Assembly (NCBI RefSeq): GCF_005937185.1
Contig: NZ_VCNI01000001.1
Span: 62,001 to 126,000 of the forward strand
Origin: Flagellimonas algicola
Lineage (GTDB): Bacteria; Bacteroidota; Bacteroidia; Flavobacteriales; Flavobacteriaceae
Length of the DNA: 64,000 nucleotides
Direction of reading: 5' to 3'
A model generated the notes under the pieces. It saw only the letters and a list, made by a program, of their open reading frames with translations. It was not told the DNA's origin and did not search any database. Numbering within the stretch: position 1 is the stretch's first letter; each line of letters opens with the position of its first letter. Position numbers and translations under genes: made by a program. Shown here in pieces: positions 61,925 to 64,000 of this stretch.

Positions 61925-64000
61925 TTAAAAGTTTCCAATTCTGATAATATCCGCAAAGATACCAGATGCCGTCACATCAGCTCCAGCGCCAGCACCTTTT
62001 ATGATCATGGGCTGGTTGGGATAGCGCTCCGTAAAGAACAGCACAATATTATCACTCCCCTCTAGGTTGTAGAAATCATGCCCCTTCGGGATTTTTTGCA
62101 GACCAACTTTTGCCTTGCCGTTTTCAAACTGGGCTACATATTTTAGTTTACTATCTGCATCTTTGGCTTGCTTGAAAAGTTCTTGGAACCCGTTCTCGTG
62201 CTTTTTCAAGGATTCAAAGAAGGCCTCATTGGAATTGGTATCCAGGCTTTCTTGGGGCAAAAAGGCTTCGTTCTCAATTTGTTCAATGTCCAATTGATTA
62301 CCACTTTCCCGTGCTAAAATTAAAATCTTGCGCATCACATCAATACCACTGAGGTCAATGGTTGGGTCAGGTTCAGTATAGCCTTCCTCTTGCGCCTGTT
62401 TCACCACATCGTGGAAAGTGACTTCGTCATTAAAGTTGTTGAAGACAAAGTTCAAACTTCCTGAGAGGACGGCCTGTATCTTGTTTACTTTATCGCCGGA
62501 AGCAATCAAGTTTTTTAAGGTATCGATGATTGGCAACCCTGCACCTACATTCGTTTCAAACAAAAAAGGCGCGTTGTATTTTTTGGCAAGCTGTTTAAGT
62601 TCTCTATAGAGCGTGTAATCAGAGGAACAAGCAATTTTATTGCAGGTGACCACTGAAATACTGTTTTTGAGGTAATTTGGGTAACTATTTGCCACTTCGT
62701 CACTGGCAGTATTGTCCACAAAAACGCTATTTCGATAATTAAGCTCGTTGACTTTATCAAAGAAATTTTCCTTATCAGCCTTTTCTCCCTTACCAAGAAC
62801 CGCTTCCCATTCGTTAAGGTCGATGCCGTTTTCATCAAAGGCCATGGTTCTGGAATTACTGATCCCTATAACACGGACATTGAGCTGCAATTCGTCTTTC
62901 AGATATTTTTTCTGCTGACGGATTTGGTTCAGGAACTTGGAACCTACATTGCCAACACCCATCACAAACAGATTGAGCTGCTTGATATTCTCTTCAAAAA
63001 ACTCTTCATGAAGGGAGTTCAAAGCTTTTTTAACGTCGGCTTTCTTGATGACTACAGAAATATTTCGCTCCGATGCTCCTTGGGCAATAGCACGGATGTT
63101 CACATTGTTTTTCCCCAAGGTGCTGAACATCTTCCCGCTCAATCCTTGATGGCTTTTCATATTATCACCCACTAAGGCAACAATGGTCAAATCTTTTTCA
63201 ACAATGACCGGTTTGATTTTTTTACGGGCCATTTCGTATTCAAAGGCCTCGTTGACCGTTTCAACTGCACGATCCACGTCTTCATCAGCAATTCCAACAC
63301 AGATGGAATGCTCGGAAGAGGCTTGGGTAATCAAAACCACACTGATGTTTTCCAAGGAAAGTGTCTCAAAAAATCGTTTGGAAATTCCAGGAATTCCAAT
63401 CATACCTGGACCTTCCAGAGATAACAAACTAATGTTCCCTACATGGCTAATACCCCTTACCGTTTTACCGCCTCCATTGGTGTTTTTGGTAATCAAGGTA
63501 CCCTCATCATCAGGACTAAACGTATTCTTGATGACAATAGGAATTTCTTTGCCCAACACAGGTTGTATGGTGGGAGGGTAAAGCACCTTGGCACCAAAAT
63601 GCGAGAGTTCCATGGCCTCTTCATAACTAATATGAGTCACACATTTAGCCTGTTTTACCAATCTTGGGTTGGCGGTATACATCCCGCTGACGTCTGTCCA
63701 AATCTCCAATAGGGTAGCGTCCGCTGCCGCAGCCACAATCGCAGCCGTGTAGTCAGAACCCCCACGACCCAAGGTTGTGGAATTTCCATCATTACTTGAG
63801 GCTACAAAGCCGGGCAGTATATGGATTTGATGTTGGTCACTTTCGAAGTATTCCTTACAGTTGGCATTGGTCTTTTCAAAGTTCACAATGGCTTTTCCGT
63901 AGGAGTTATCTGTAATGATCAACTCTCTACTATCGTTAAAAGTGGCATCAAGGCCTTCGGCCTTAAAAAATTCGCTGATGATATAGGAAGAAAGTAACTC
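61925..64000 (-). CDS. thrA: Bifunctional aspartokinase / homoserine dehydrogenase, partial
   Basis: Catalyses the first and third steps from aspartate to threonine. The frame runs through the right edge (base 64000) without a start, so the N-terminus is missing, perhaps 100-130 residues; 691 codons are present. Visible are the kinase motif LGRGGSDYTAAIVAAAADA, two ACT domains around residues 190-340 (VALVGDNMKSHQGLSGKMFS, NVNIRAIAQGASERNISVVI), then the homoserine dehydrogenase part with VMGVGNVGSKFLNQI (NAD) and VTCNKIACSS, ETNVGAGLPIIDTL. The order thrA-thrB-thrC is the standard enteric-like operon. The leader lies outside the window. Confidence 0.96.
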   Translation of the reverse strand, partial: ELLSSYIISEFFKAEGLDATFNDSRELIITDNSYGKAIVNFEKTNANCKEYFESDQHQIHILPGFVASSNDGNSTTLGRGGSDYTAAIVAAAADATLLEIWTDVSGMYTANPRLVKQAKCVTHISYEEAMELSHFGAKVLYPPTIQPVLGKEIPIVIKNTFSPDDEGTLITKNTNGGGKTVRGISHVGNISLLSLEGPGMIGIPGISKRFFETLSLENISVVLITQASSEHSICVGIADEDVDRAVETVNEAFEYEMARKKIKPVIVEKDLTIVALVGDNMKSHQGLSGKMFSTLGKNNVNIRAIAQGASERNISVVIKKADVKKALNSLHEEFFEENIKQLNLFVMGVGNVGSKFLNQIRQQKKYLKDELQLNVRVIGISNSRTMAFDENGIDLNEWEAVLGKGEKADKENFFDKVNELNYRNSVFVDNTASDEVANSYPNYLKNSISVVTCNKIACSSDYTLYRELKQLAKKYNAPFLFETNVGAGLPIIDTLKNLIASGDKVNKIQAVLSGSLNFVFNNFNDEVTFHDVVKQAQEEGYTEPDPTIDLSGIDVMRKILILARESGNQLDIEQIENEAFLPQESLDTNSNEAFFESLKKHENGFQELFKQAKDADSKLKYVAQFENGKAKVGLQKIPKGHDFYNLEGSDNIVLFFTERYPNQPMIIKGAGAGADVTASGIFADIIRIGNF

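Overview
This window is a chromosomal segment from a member of the Bacteroidota, most likely family Flavobacteriaceae, of the Muricauda/Allomuricauda kind (genus is a guess). The evidence: promoters of the TTTG-N19-TAnnTTTG type with no Shine-Dalgarno-like sites, flavobacterial protein families (DUF3822, DUF4126, DUF2200, MiaE, DnaX without its zinc knuckle, KdnB), many lipoproteins with a short lipobox, a hybrid two-component regulator ending in an AraC domain, and moderate GC with dense, mostly unidirectional operons. No rRNA, tRNA, CRISPR array, insertion sequence or prophage was found.

Layout. 1-1700 (minus): two MsrB genes, one cytosolic and cut by the window edge, one a lipoprotein, then a collagen-like lipoprotein. 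1827-8497 (plus): glycogen branching enzyme, a GH31 alpha-glucosidase, an M48 lipoprotein protease and a UMF1-type MFS permease. 8551-11499 (minus): an ECF sigma factor, a membrane protein placed like its anti-sigma factor, and two envelope beta-repeat proteins. 11715-14907 (plus): lon and cmk. 15033-19878: an AT-rich accessory stretch with an orphan protein, a secreted metallo-beta-lactamase-fold enzyme, a frameshifted GlxA-type regulator and an erythromycin-esterase-family lipoprotein. 20033-29557: a BON/LysM protein, rpsA with a structured leader, pyrR-pyrB, rnz and its small partner, pdxH, and a polyphosphate module (SixA-like phosphatase, ppk1, ppx). 29554-34458 (minus): miaE, dnaX, rsmD, DUF3822 and a membrane protein, with the RNase P RNA gene (rnpB) on the plus strand divergent from dnaX. 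34566-39742 (plus): a RecD-like helicase, DUF4126, then an envelope operon kdsB-HAD-kdnB-acyltransferase that points to 8-amino-Kdo in the lipopolysaccharide.

39739-54318 is more accessory: a GH92 mannosidase lipoprotein, small lipoproteins, YebC, a pterin dehydratase, and a plus-strand group with a second collagen-like lipoprotein, a secreted papain/C39-like protein with two DDLRGGNDNLN repeats, a coupled lipoprotein with a degenerate M23-like core, and a hybrid sensor kinase. Then come a tetR/cupin divergent pair with a very clear two-operator control region, an alpha/beta hydrolase and SnoaL-like proteins. 54342-64000 (minus): two unknown membrane proteins, a nucleotidyltransferase-HEPN fusion, an RmlD-like reductase, glutaminase, gcvT and the threonine operon thrA-thrB-thrC, with thrA cut by the right edge.

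The points I would look at first are the possible pseudoknot in the rpsA leader, the tetR/cupin control region, the secreted protease/lipoprotein cluster at 44.5-50.9 kb, the shared 5' leader of the two collagen-like genes, and the kdsB-kdnB operon.
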